In this document: piece after piece, positions 7,503 through 16,486 of the stretch
How the letters are laid out: the number at the start of each line of letters is the position of its first letter
Position numbering within the stretch: the stretch's first letter is position 1
Origin: Chitinophagaceae bacterium
Lineage (GTDB): Bacteria; Bacteroidota; Bacteroidia; Chitinophagales; Chitinophagaceae
Direction of reading: 5' to 3'
NCBI GenBank assembly: GCA_016710745.1
Contig: JADJVB010000010.1
Span: 930,001 to 994,000, forward strand
Length of the DNA stretch: 64,000 nt
Notes under the pieces: generated by a model
The model's input: only the letters and a program-made list of their open reading frames with translations
Told to the model about the DNA's origin: nothing
Database searches by the model: none
Program-made: the position numbers and the translations under genes

Positions 7503-10307
7503 TTATCTTTTTATAAACTGTTTGCTCGCCTGGGTATTTCCATTCGAAACGCTCAGCACATAATTGCCCGGGCGAATGCCGGCGATATTCAATGTCTTAA
7601 TATAGTTGCCGGTAAACTGAAGTTCCTCTTCTTTTCGCCAGATCACCTGGCCGTTTGCAGAAAATATTGAGTACACAATTTTTCCGCTTGAAGCGGTTAC
7701 ACCCAGGTTAAGCTCCTGTTGAACAGGATTAGGATAAAGCGTGGTGATCTGCAGCCCCGCGGATAAACCCGATCTGAATAATTTAATGGTATTGGAATAC
7801 TTCACCAATCCGTTTGCCTCGGTGCTTTTTATCCGGAAATACACATTGGTTTGACCAGGTTTATAATTAAAACTATAAAACTGGCTGTTGCTGCTGTTCA
7901 CCGTTCCCGCTTTTGAAAAATGTACCGCATCTGTTGCGTACTCGATATCCATGACCGCATGGGCCGACAGCTTCGTGTACTCCCATTGCAGATCCGTTGT
8001 ATTGCCATTCCATTTTCCACGCAATAAAAATGTGGTGGTGGGTACGATGGACAGGTAGGGCTGTGTCCATAAACCACGGCCATGCGTAGCCGCGGCAACG
8101 AGCCCGTCGGAAGGGCGATATTCAAGCATATCCGTTCTCACCGTGGGAAAGGTAGGGCTGGGTATCCACGCCGTGGCTCCTCCGGCGAACAGGTGGGTAA
8201 GGTAAACGCCGGCTTCTGTGGCAATAATAGCCGCGTTGTCATTCCCGGGTACAAACATACACCAGCGTACAGGCATATCCGGCAGGTCGCCGTCAATATT
8301 GGTCCAGGAGGTGCCTCCGTTTGTACTGTACCAGATTTGCTGTATACCGTAGTTGGAAAAACTAACGATCAGGTTGTTATCATTGCTACCCACGTTGATA
8401 CAGGAAACATCGGCAGCGGTGGGCAAACCGGTTGAAATATTGGTTTCCGTTATTACCGCATGGGCGTTGGCTACTTTTACAAGCCTGCAGCCAGCAGCAG
8501 AATTATCAGTGCCAAAATATACAAGGTTTCCAGTGTACGGCGAAACTTTAACGGCACTGATCACATTACCATTCAAATTAGCCAGGGGTTGCGATACTGC
8601 TGTTGCACCTGTTTGTGGATCGTCCCACCGGAAATAATTATTAGCCGACCACGCTGCATAAATTTTATTATTAACATCATCGTAATCATATGGATTAATG
8701 AACTGTCCTATCGAAGATGACCAGGTAACCGTATTCCAGGTTGCACCGCTATTTGTGCTCCGCCGGTATACATTGTACACATAGGAGCCAAATTGGTACT
8801 GTGGCTGGTCCTGATCAATGGCTACAAATGCACCATCCCCACCATAGAACTCTTCCGTACTGCTTAATCCGGCATTGGTAAACTTATGGCAGCCATTATC
8901 CTGGGCTCCCGCCAAAAAATAATCAGTAGTTGATGGATGAATAGCACAGGAAAAGAACTGTTTGATCCTTAAGCCACTATTTCGGTCACGAATGGTTGCA
9001 CCATTATTATTGCTAAAATGTATACCTCCATCGCATCCAAACAAAACGCGGTTGGTTCCATAAAATTTAATAAAGTGTATATCAGCATGCACATATTGAC
9101 CGGTGGTTCCAACCCATCTCGATATTCGGGTCCAGCTGCCACCGCCATCCGCGGTTTGATAGGCTTCTAATCCACCTACAATAACATTATCAGTATTGGC
9201 AGGATCTATGTCAACACCAAGAGAATACCAGGCTTGTCCACCCGCCCAACCAGCAGTTGGTTGAGCAGTTGTGGCCGCCCAATTGGCGCCCCCATCTGTG
9301 GATTTATAAATTGTGGCAACCTGGTAAGGACTTGAATTTCCTGATGGAAGAGCGTACAAAATATCGCCGGAACAGCCTAATTCAATCCTCACAGTGCTGG
9401 TTGGATAACCGGAAGTTGGCGCTGTCCAGCCTGCAGATGTTACCGTGGCAGGATTATTGGTGAAACGATAAGCACAGGTTGAAAACATGCCGGCACTTAC
9501 GTGTAAACGGCCAGTGCTGCTTATTTCCATATCACTATACCGGCTCGTTGCCAAACCAGTTGGTGAAATGGTGGTCCAGGTTGCACCGCCATCATTGGAA
9601 CGAAAAACTCCTGACCTGGTTGATACATACACATTACCGCTCACATCACATAAGATTTTGCTGCAGTAATCAAAGCTTGCTCCTGTTGTGCTGGCTAACT
9701 GACTCCAGGTAGTGCCCCCGTCTGTACTTTTAAATATGCCGTCGCCCTGAACCGCATCAAAATTAAAATTTGCTTCACCAGTACAGAAATACATGGTAGC
9801 CGGGATTGCCGGATTTTGGCAAATGGAAGTAATCGCCATATTGCTCAAAAAATCGTCAACGCGTGTCCAGTTAGCAGGAGAAGAGGTAATGTCAGTAGTT
9901 TTCCAAAGGCCACCAGCTACACTACCTGCAAAAACAGTATTGCCGGTTACATCTGAAGCATCTACCAAAATTGCCCGGATTCTACCTGAACTTACGCCAC
10001 TATTGGCCCTGGTATTGCCGTTAGATGGACCAACCACATCAGCGTTTGGACCACGTTCCTCCCAATTGCCATAACCTGCTACCACTTGAAAAGGTAATTC
10101 TGCTTTTAAAGAGTCGGTGTATCTCATGGCCCGCACCAATCGCGCGCGGGGTACATCTCCGGTAGCGGGATCCTTGGTACGCTCAAATTCAAAGCGGGCT
10201 ATTTCCGCCGGACCGTCGTATGCATCGGTATCAGGTTCATCTGCTTGGGACTTTTGATTACAGCTAAAAATAAACAGCAGGCCGCCCAGTATAATCGTAT
10301 ATAGCAA
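7503..10307 (-). CDS. Secreted Asp-box/BNR (sortilin-like) repeat protein with T9SS sorting domain
   Basis: About 934 residues. At least five Asp-box motifs (KSTDGGTTW, RSNDGGATW, KSTDGGANW, RSTNSGATW, YSTNGGTSW) indicate a beta-propeller fold like sialidases and the VPS10/sortilin group. No sialidase catalytic set was identified. The C-terminus (TLYPNPVQQELNLGV to FIKR) is a type A T9SS sorting domain, so the protein should reach the cell surface or medium. The N-terminus has a hydrophobic stretch ending in FIFSC, which looks like a lipobox and is unusual for a T9SS cargo. The only standard start in frame is TTG at 10307; an ATT a few codons upstream would give a better signal peptide. Confidence 0.82.
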   Translation of the reverse strand: MLYTIILGGLLFIFSCNQKSQADEPDTDAYDGPAEIARFEFERTKDPATGDVPRARLVRAMRYTDSLKAELPFQVVAGYGNWEERGPNADVVGPSNGNTRANSGVSSGRIRAILVDASDVTGNTVFAGSVAGGLWKTTDITSSPANWTRVDDFLSNMAITSICQNPAIPATMYFCTGEANFNFDAVQGDGIFKSTDGGTTWSQLASTTGASFDYCSKILCDVSGNVYVSTRSGVFRSNDGGATWTTISPTGLATSRYSDMEISSTGRLHVSAGMFSTCAYRFTNNPATVTSAGWTAPTSGYPTSTVRIELGCSGDILYALPSGNSSPYQVATIYKSTDGGANWAATTAQPTAGWAGGQAWYSLGVDIDPANTDNVIVGGLEAYQTADGGGSWTRISRWVGTTGQYVHADIHFIKFYGTNRVLFGCDGGIHFSNNNGATIRDRNSGLRIKQFFSCAIHPSTTDYFLAGAQDNGCHKFTNAGLSSTEEFYGGDGAFVAIDQDQPQYQFGSYVYNVYRRSTNSGATWNTVTWSSSIGQFINPYDYDDVNNKIYAAWSANNYFRWDDPQTGATAVSQPLANLNGNVISAVKVSPYTGNLVYFGTDNSAAGCRLVKVANAHAVITETNISTGLPTAADVSCINVGSNDNNLIVSFSNYGIQQIWYSTNGGTSWTNIDGDLPDMPVRWCMFVPGNDNAAIIATEAGVYLTHLFAGGATAWIPSPTFPTVRTDMLEYRPSDGLVAAATHGRGLWTQPYLSIVPTTTFLLRGKWNGNTTDLQWEYTKLSAHAVMDIEYATDAVHFSKAGTVNSSNSQFYSFNYKPGQTNVYFRIKSTEANGLVKYSNTIKLFRSGLSAGLQITTLYPNPVQQELNLGVTASSGKIVYSIFSANGQVIWRKEEELQFTGNYIKTLNIAGIRPGNYVLSVSNGNTQASKQFIKR

Positions 10308-10586
10308 AGGCTTCGGGGGAATGGATTAAACACGGGATTATTGGTTTTCGTTTTCAAAAAATCGGTTAATATCGTTGCGCTTTATATGGATTTCAGCTGG
10401 GAACACCTGATTTCAAAGATTTAAAATAGGTGCTCACGGCTAAAATTACATCATATAAATTAAAATTGTTTCCTGACTATCATTTTTTTTCAATTTGAAG
10501 CCTGTTTTTTTGCCATTCCGCCCCTGTTCCCCTACCTTTGCAGCCTTGAAAAAAAGGCCTTTTATAAATAATATCAAACAACAATT
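10308..10586. other. Divergent intergenic region upstream of atpA
   Basis: 279 A/T-rich bases between the divergent BNR protein gene and atpA. It holds the atpA promoter near its right end. No gene, tRNA or strong hairpin was seen. Confidence 0.5.
10509..10540 (+). promoter_or_regulatory. atpA promoter (TTTG - 20 - TACCTTTG)
   Basis: TTTG at 10509-10512 and TACCTTTG at 10533-10540 are a near-perfect match to the Bacteroidota -33/-7 consensus. They lie 46 bases before the atpA ATG, so atpA has its own promoter. Confidence 0.7.
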
Positions 10587-12164
10587 ATGGTAGAAATTAA
10601 ACCAGACGAGATCTCCGCAATTCTTCGCCAGCAGTTAAGCAATTTTAACGCAGGCGCCAGTTTGGAAGAAGTAGGAACAGTTTTACAGGTGGGTGATGGT
10701 ATAGCCCGTGTTTACGGATTGAACAATGTTCGTTCCGGTGAACTGGTAGAATTTGATAACGGCGTAAGAGCAATTGCCCTTAACCTGGAAGAAGACAATG
10801 TGGGTGTGGTATTGATGGGTGACAGTGCAGAAATTAAAGAAGGTGATAAAGTTAAACGTACCGGCCAGATCGCTTCTATTAAAGTAGGAGAAGGCATGAG
10901 CGGCCGTGTTATTAATACCCTGGGCGAACCAATTGATGGTAAAGGCCCTATCAAAGGCGAATTGTACGAGATGCCGCTGGAGCGTAAAGCGCCGGGTGTA
11001 ATCTTTCGTGAGCCGGTAAAAGAGCCGTTGCAAACGGGTATTAAAGCCATTGATGCGATGATCCCCATTGGTCGTGGTCAACGTGAATTGATCATTGGTG
11101 ACCGCCAAACGGGTAAAACGGCTATCGCTGTAGATACCATCATCAACCAAAAAGAATTTTACGAAGCAGGTAAGCCTGTTTATTGTATATACGTAGCAAT
11201 CGGTCAAAAAGCGTCTACCATTGCGGGTATCATGAAAACTTTAGAAGAGTACGGAGCGATGGCTTACACTACCATTGTAGCTGCATCTGCTTCCGATCCG
11301 GCTCCATTACAGTTCTATGCACCATTTGCCGGAGCTGCCATCGGGGAGTTTTTCCGTGATACCGGTCGCCCGGCTTTGATTATTTATGATGATCTTTCTA
11401 AGCAGGCGGTGGCATACCGCGAGGTTTCTTTATTGTTAAGAAGACCACCGGGACGTGAAGCTTATCCTGGTGACGTATTTTACCTGCATAGCCGTTTACT
11501 GGAGCGTGCTGCCAAAGTGGTTTCTAAAGATGAGATCGCACAGCAGATGAACGACCTGCCCGAATCAATCAGGCATTTGGTAAAAGGTGGCGGTTCATTA
11601 ACGGCGCTGCCGATCATTGAAACCCAGGCTGGTGACGTATCTGCTTATATTCCTACAAATGTAATTTCTATTACCGACGGACAAATTTTTTTAGAAGGTA
11701 ACCTGTTTAACGCAGGTATCCGTCCGGCCATTAACGTGGGTATTTCTGTAAGCCGTGTGGGTGGTAATGCACAGATCAAATCAATGAAAAAAGTGGCCGG
11801 TACATTGAAACTGGATCAGGCACTTTACCGTGAGCTTGAAGCTTTCAGTAAGTTTGGTGGTGATTTGGATGCTGCAACTAAAAACGTAATTGACAAAGGA
11901 GCCCGTAACGTGGAAATTTTAAAGCAGTTGCAATACTCACCCATGAGTGTTGAAAAGCAGGTTGCGATGATTTACCTTGGAACACAGGGTTTATTAAGGG
12001 AAGTTGCTGTTAAAAATGTAAAAGCTTTTGAAGAGCATTTTTTAATGGAAATGGAAAACAAACATCCTGAGGTTTTGGCTGAATTTAAGAAAGGTAATTT
12101 GAGCGATGATGGCATTGCTAAAGTAACCGAACTGGCCAAAGGATTAACCCCTCAGTACAAATAA
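10587..12164 (+). CDS. atpA: F1 ATP synthase subunit alpha
   Basis: Complete 525-residue alpha subunit of the F1F0 ATP synthase. The Walker A sequence GDRQTGKT lies near residue 171. The conserved ALPIIETQAGDVSAYIPTN region follows, and the N-terminal beta-barrel begins ISAILRQQL. It has its own promoter and terminator. No other ATP synthase gene is adjacent, although atpA usually lies between atpH and atpG. The rest of the complex must be encoded elsewhere. Confidence 0.97.
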   Translation: MVEIKPDEISAILRQQLSNFNAGASLEEVGTVLQVGDGIARVYGLNNVRSGELVEFDNGVRAIALNLEEDNVGVVLMGDSAEIKEGDKVKRTGQIASIKVGEGMSGRVINTLGEPIDGKGPIKGELYEMPLERKAPGVIFREPVKEPLQTGIKAIDAMIPIGRGQRELIIGDRQTGKTAIAVDTIINQKEFYEAGKPVYCIYVAIGQKASTIAGIMKTLEEYGAMAYTTIVAASASDPAPLQFYAPFAGAAIGEFFRDTGRPALIIYDDLSKQAVAYREVSLLLRRPPGREAYPGDVFYLHSRLLERAAKVVSKDEIAQQMNDLPESIRHLVKGGGSLTALPIIETQAGDVSAYIPTNVISITDGQIFLEGNLFNAGIRPAINVGISVSRVGGNAQIKSMKKVAGTLKLDQALYRELEAFSKFGGDLDAATKNVIDKGARNVEILKQLQYSPMSVEKQVAMIYLGTQGLLREVAVKNVKAFEEHFLMEMENKHPEVLAEFKKGNLSDDGIAKVTELAKGLTPQYK

Positions 12165-12183
12165 TCTATACAACATAGTTTTT

Positions 12184-12215
12184 AAAAAAGCTTCTCTTAA
12201 CGGGAAGCTTTTTTA
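12184..12215 (+). terminator. Rho-independent terminator after atpA
   Basis: Perfect 11-bp inverted repeat AAAAAAGCTTC/GAAGCTTTTTT with a nine-base loop, ending in a T-rich tract 20 bases after the atpA stop. Confidence 0.85.
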
Positions 12216-12237
12216 TTTTTAGGTTGATTAACTCTTG

Positions 12238-12797
12238 ATGAATAAAAAATATTTTACGCTATTGTTGCAATTTGTTCTGTTTTGCTTTTTGGGCAGGTAA
12301 TATACTCCTGTACATCTACAAGTAGTAATGAAGCTGCCTTTGATATTGATTCGGCCAAAATTGAATTGGGGCGTTTTCTTTTTTTCGACCGCCGCTTATC
12401 GGTAAACAACACCCGTAGCTGCGGCACCTGCCACAATCCGCAATTTGCTTTTACTGATGGCTATAAACGGTCGCTGGGTGTATATGCCGACCTGCACCAG
12501 CGAAATACCCAACCACTTTTTAACCTGGCTTATTTAAAATATTTTACTGCTGCTGATTCTACATTGCAGTCGTCCTTACAGCAAATGAATAACCCGCTGT
12601 TTAATGATCACCCGGCCGAAATGGGAGTGAAGGGAAATGAAGAAAAGATCTTACAAAAGATCGCAACTGATGAAAATGTATCAAACAACGTTTTGCTGAA
12701 GCTAAAACAGAAATTTCATGGCTCCATATCAAGCAGGCAATCAGTTCATTCATCAATTCAATTTTTTCGGGCAATGCGGCTTACGATCTTTTTCTGA
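12238..12797 (+). CDS. Di-haem cytochrome c peroxidase / MauG family, 5' segment (frameshifted)
   Basis: N-terminal half of a MauG/CcpA-type di-haem enzyme. The long frame begins at a TTG (12282), but ATG 12238 in another frame encodes a fitting lipoprotein signal. One extra T in the run at 12286-12290 would join them and give a lipobox ending YSC. The first haem site is CGTCH (12419-12433), in the sequence FDRRLSVNNTRSCGTCHNPQ typical of the family. The frame then drifts after about 12704: adding one A to the four at 12704-12707 restores the family sequence (WLHIKQAI, then SGNAAYDLFLKGD). Read with its 3' segment as one gene of about 370 residues. Confidence 0.8.
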
Positions 12798-13345
12798 AAG
12801 GAGACTCGGCCGCTATAAACATCTCACAAAAAAGAGGCCTGCAATTATTCTTTTCCAATGAATTGAAATGCGCTTCCTGCCATGGCGGATTCAATTTTTC
12901 TTCTCCATCCATAACCAATGAAAAAGGAGATACCGTTTATTATTTCAACACCGGTTTATACAATGTTGATGGAAAAGGCGCATACCCGGCTTATGATGAA
13001 GGGCTTTATCAGCTTACAAAAAATAAATCCGATATGGGCAGGTTCCGGGTTCCTTCTTTAAGAAACCTTGCATTTACGGCCCCTTATTTTCATGACGGCA
13101 GTGCTGCATCTTTAACTGAAGTAATTGAAGCCTATTCAAATGGAGGTAGAAAAATAGAAGATGGGATATATAAAGGCGATGGAAGCAAAAACCCTTACAA
13201 ACATGCTTTCATCAGCGGTTTCTCCATTTCGGCAGCCGATAAAATAAATCTTATAAATTTTTTACAAAGCCTTTCGGATACCGGATTTATTAATAACCCG
13301 GCCTATCAAAACCCTTTTAGCTACGATGAAACAAAAAAGAAGTAG
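12708..13345 (+). CDS. Di-haem cytochrome c peroxidase / MauG family, 3' segment
   Basis: C-terminal half of the same enzyme in the shifted frame, with the first ATG of that frame only at 12863. The second haem site CASCH is at 12869-12883, followed by GGFNFSSPS, MGRFRVPSLRNLAFTAPYF and HDGSAASLTEVIEAYSNGG, all hallmarks of the family. Such enzymes use two c-type haems to reduce peroxide or, in MauG, to oxidise tyrosine/tryptophan residues of a partner protein while building a quinone cofactor. It ends 26 bases before the amine-oxidase-like gene, so an operon is likely. Confidence 0.85.
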
Positions 13346-13370
13346 TATTTTGCAATATCTAAATTATTGT

Positions 13371-13925
13371 ATGAAAATTACGGTGTTGCTTTTTATTTCA
13401 TCAGCTGCATTTTTATTCTCCTGTAACAACCAAACATCGTCTTCAGGAAATGGAAATAACTACAATGAAGATGTTTTAAAATCTGTAGTTATCAATGCCG
13501 ATTCTTTAAAAACATTTGATTTTGTAAATGCAAGGGTAGAAGCCATTAAAAATGCGCTGCGGCAACCAACGCCTGTTTTATTATGTGGCGATAGTTTAAA
13601 CAGCAATCAAAAACTGGCACAGATAATTGCCTTACATGACTCAGTCTTTACCAGGAGCATCCGGGATATTGGTACAAACACTCCATTCAGAACTGAAATT
13701 TTTGGAGTTTATCCTGCCAGGGAAAGTGATCTGTCTAACGTAAAAGAAAAAGTAAACCTGCCAGATTGTTACCGGGTGGAAATGTATAATTATCCGCTGA
13801 ATTTAACTACAATTGCTTTGGTAGATATTAAGCAGCAAAAAGTTATATCAACTTTTTCGCAACAGCAAACACAGCCCGGAAATTCCTTTGCATTTAAAAA
13901 ACCTGGCAATAAAAATCGCCATTAA
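13371..13925 (+). CDS. Copper-amine-oxidase-like lipoprotein, 5' segment (frameshifted)
   Basis: N-terminal part of a protein of roughly 590 residues. ATG 13371 gives a lipoprotein signal peptide (MKITVLLFISSAAFLFSC); an upstream ATG at 13326 overlaps the peroxidase gene and is less likely. Residues in CYRVEMYNYPLNLTTIALVD resemble the N2/N3 lead-in domains of copper amine oxidases. The frame ends early at 13925. Removing one C from CCC at 13875-13877 joins it to the next segment as QPEIPLHLKNLAIKIAINSP, which reads as unbroken family sequence. Confidence 0.7.
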   Translation: MKITVLLFISSAAFLFSCNNQTSSSGNGNNYNEDVLKSVVINADSLKTFDFVNARVEAIKNALRQPTPVLLCGDSLNSNQKLAQIIALHDSVFTRSIRDIGTNTPFRTEIFGVYPARESDLSNVKEKVNLPDCYRVEMYNYPLNLTTIALVDIKQQKVISTFSQQQTQPGNSFAFKKPGNKNRH

Positions 13926-15149
13926 TTCGCCCGAAGTGCAGGAGGCTTATGGCATTAAACCATCAGAAAAAGATGCATTAATGGCCAGTACCAAAACATC
14001 ACTCAACAGAACCCGCTGCGAAAGAAGCCGGCATTTATGTGTGGCTCCCACATTTGTAAAAGATGGTAAAGCCTTGTGGGCCATCATAGATTTAACCGAT
14101 CATAAACTGGTGGGTGTACGGTGGACAAATGTGGGGACCACCGGCCCCGCTTCACCCATGATCACCGAAAGAAGATTGCAGGATGATAAATTAACAGCCT
14201 GCTTTTGCGAAAAAGAAACACCATTGGAAAAATACGGCTGGAAATTGAATTACATGCTTACCAGCAGTGATGGCCTTCGTATTGCACAGGTTAGTTATAA
14301 TGGAAAACCCATTTTGCAAAGCGCCAAACTGGTCGACTGGCATGTGAGTTACAGTGGCACCGATGGTTTTGGCTACAGTGATGCAGTGGGCTGCCCCTAT
14401 TTTTCCCAGGCAGCAGTAATTGCATTTGAACCACCTAAAATAATGGAAATAAAAGATGATGCGGGCAATTTTACAGGCTTTGCAATGGAACAGGTTTTTA
14501 AAAGTGAGCAATGGCCGCAGCCATGTAATTATAATTATCGTCAGCGGTATGAATTTTATAAAGATGGCCGTTTCAGGGTGGCAGCAGCCAGCATTGGAAG
14601 GGGCTGTGGCAATGAAGGAACTTACCGCCCGGTTTTCAGGATAGCATTTGCGGCCGAACAAAATAATTTTGCAGAATGGTCAGGAACCAACTGGAATAAC
14701 TGGACATCAGAAAAATGGCAGTTACAATCATCTACTACCGCATATACCGAAAGCAAATATCAATACCAGGTAACAGACAATAACGGAAATGGATTTTTAA
14801 TGCAGCCCGGAAACGGGAATTTTGGAGATGGTGGCAGAGGGGATAATGCCTATGTTTATGTTACACAAAGCAAACCAACTGTTGATGAAGGGGAAGCCGA
14901 CCTGGTAACCATTGGCCCCTGTTGCAATACCGATTACCGCCAGGGACCCGAAAAATTTATGGAGCCATCTCCGGATAATATTCAAAATAAAAAATTGGTA
15001 GTATGGTATGTTGCCCAGTTAAAAACGATGATACAAAAGGCAGGGAATATTGCTGGGCCGAATCGGTTCTGGAGCATGGAGTATACGTGACCAGGGCATA
15101 TCCGTGTTTTGCGGGCCCCATGTTTGTACCAACATCAAAAAATAAATGA
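13876..15149 (+). CDS. Copper-amine-oxidase-like protein, 3' segment; copper ligands missing
   Basis: Catalytic-domain part. The order of conserved elements follows copper amine oxidases: GLRIAQVSYNGKPILQSAKL, then VDWHVSY, an NYNY motif at 14527-14538 where the family has N-Y-[D/E]-Y (the tyrosine that becomes topaquinone), FYKDGRF, and LVVWYVAQL near the end. The HxH copper pair is replaced by TYRPVFRIA and the third His is also absent. The frame as assembled stops at 15090. Adding one A to the run 15021-15025 gives a family-like tail (REYCWAES, then YPCFAGPMFVP) ending in a TGA at 15147-15149 that overlaps the next ATG. Enzymatic activity is doubtful or unconventional. The homology is judged by eye. 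Confidence 0.68.
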
Positions 15150-16084
15150 AATTGAAGCTACATAAAAACGGTGTAATCATTTTGCTTATTGCCGGTTGCT
15201 TATTGCCAGTTTTCCTGACTTCCTGCAATGAAGAAGTGGTAGATTTTGATGCCAACAACTGTAAAAAGAATGCCCCTTTTGTAAAAACGATGGGTTTTAA
15301 TGCCAGTAATTCTTTTTTCAGTACTTCTGATGTAAAAACGATGGGATTATTGTTGCTGCAAAGCGACCAGCCCGGAAACCCCAATGCCCGGATAACAAAA
15401 ACTTATCAGCATCCAAGCTGGAAAAAGGGGGGCTGGCTTGCTCCCATTCTTGTTGATGATGCAGGAAATATTTTTACATCGCCGGCGCCATTTATTAATA
15501 TACTTAACAACCCTATTGTAAATAATAATACCATTTACCGGGTTGATGGTAAAACAGGCGTGATGGAGGAGTTTATGAGATTGCCTTTTGCAGATTCTAT
15601 CAATCCGCAAAATCCTTATGGCATTATTGGAATGGTTTATTTATGCGAAACAGGAACGCTCTATGTTTCATCTGTAGCAGGCTCGAGGCTGCATGAAGAG
15701 AACGGGCATATTTATGCGATTGATCTGAAAAGTAAAAAAATAATTGACCAGATAACGCATATAGATGCAATGGGTATGGGTATAACCTACACAACCGGAA
15801 AGCGGCAGTTGTTTTTTGGTAACGGCAGGAATTCAGATATTAAATCAGTTGTGTTAGATGCCGAAGGAAAATTTTCAGGCTCACCGGATATTGCTTTTAC
15901 ATTGGCAAACCTGGGCCAGCGTGGCGATGATAAAGTGCGCCGTATCCGTTCAGATCATTCGTGTAACTTAATTGTCCATGGAATAGAATTTAATTTTAAC
16001 CTGATTGCTCCCCGTGAAAAACAAGAAACGATATATAAGTTTGTTTATGATGAAGAAACAAAAAAATGGACACTGTCGCTTTAG
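15146..16084 (+). CDS. Lipoprotein of the di-haem/amine-oxidase-like operon, unknown function
   Basis: 312 residues with a lipoprotein signal ending LTSC (about residue 26). The mature part has repeated short beta-type segments such as IFTSPAPFINIL, IYRVDGKTG, TLYVSSVAGSRL and IYAIDLKSKKIIDQI. This suggests a beta-propeller like those in SMP-30 or quinoprotein-type domains, but no catalogued family was recognised. Its ATG overlaps the stop of the restored amine-oxidase-like frame (ATGA), so the two are probably translationally coupled. A structural or electron-transfer partner role is possible. Confidence 0.7.
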   Translation: MKLKLHKNGVIILLIAGCLLPVFLTSCNEEVVDFDANNCKKNAPFVKTMGFNASNSFFSTSDVKTMGLLLLQSDQPGNPNARITKTYQHPSWKKGGWLAPILVDDAGNIFTSPAPFINILNNPIVNNNTIYRVDGKTGVMEEFMRLPFADSINPQNPYGIIGMVYLCETGTLYVSSVAGSRLHEENGHIYAIDLKSKKIIDQITHIDAMGMGITYTTGKRQLFFGNGRNSDIKSVVLDAEGKFSGSPDIAFTLANLGQRGDDKVRRIRSDHSCNLIVHGIEFNFNLIAPREKQETIYKFVYDEETKKWTLSL

Positions 16085-16486
16085 CAATTTTTAAAGCCTG
16101 CAGAAATATACTTATACCATAATCTTCAACTTCTTTTATAATATCTAATGTATTTTGTCTTCAGCAATACAGAAATCAGTATTTATACTTATTCTCATGC
16201 GTTCAATTTTTAAAAATGTAATACCCTGTATATAAAATTTGATTTACTACAATAACTACCAATGCTTTATAATCTTTTTGATTTAACAGCTAAATTTTTT
16301 TAAAATATTATAATAATCATAGTATATCTACGTTAATGAAAAATAATGGTGTATTCCAACTGTAAACTTTTGGCTTTTGTCCCTTAAAAAACACGATCTG
16401 TCGAAAGTTTAACAATTGAAGCATTGGTTATTATTTCTTTGTAAAAGGAATAATATTTTAATACCCAAACTATTTAAAACCATCGA
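16085..16486. other. A/T-rich intergenic region
   Basis: About 400 bases, strongly A/T-rich, without an open frame of note. It probably carries the promoter of the large SdrD-type protein; a weak -7-like TTTCTTTG lies at 16434-16441. No hairpin or RNA gene was recognised. Confidence 0.5.

Noticed and set aside
8082..8720. Plus-strand frames opposite the BNR protein gene
   Set aside because: The minus-strand frame carries clear Asp-box repeats and a T9SS domain; the plus-strand frames show no family and overlap each other.
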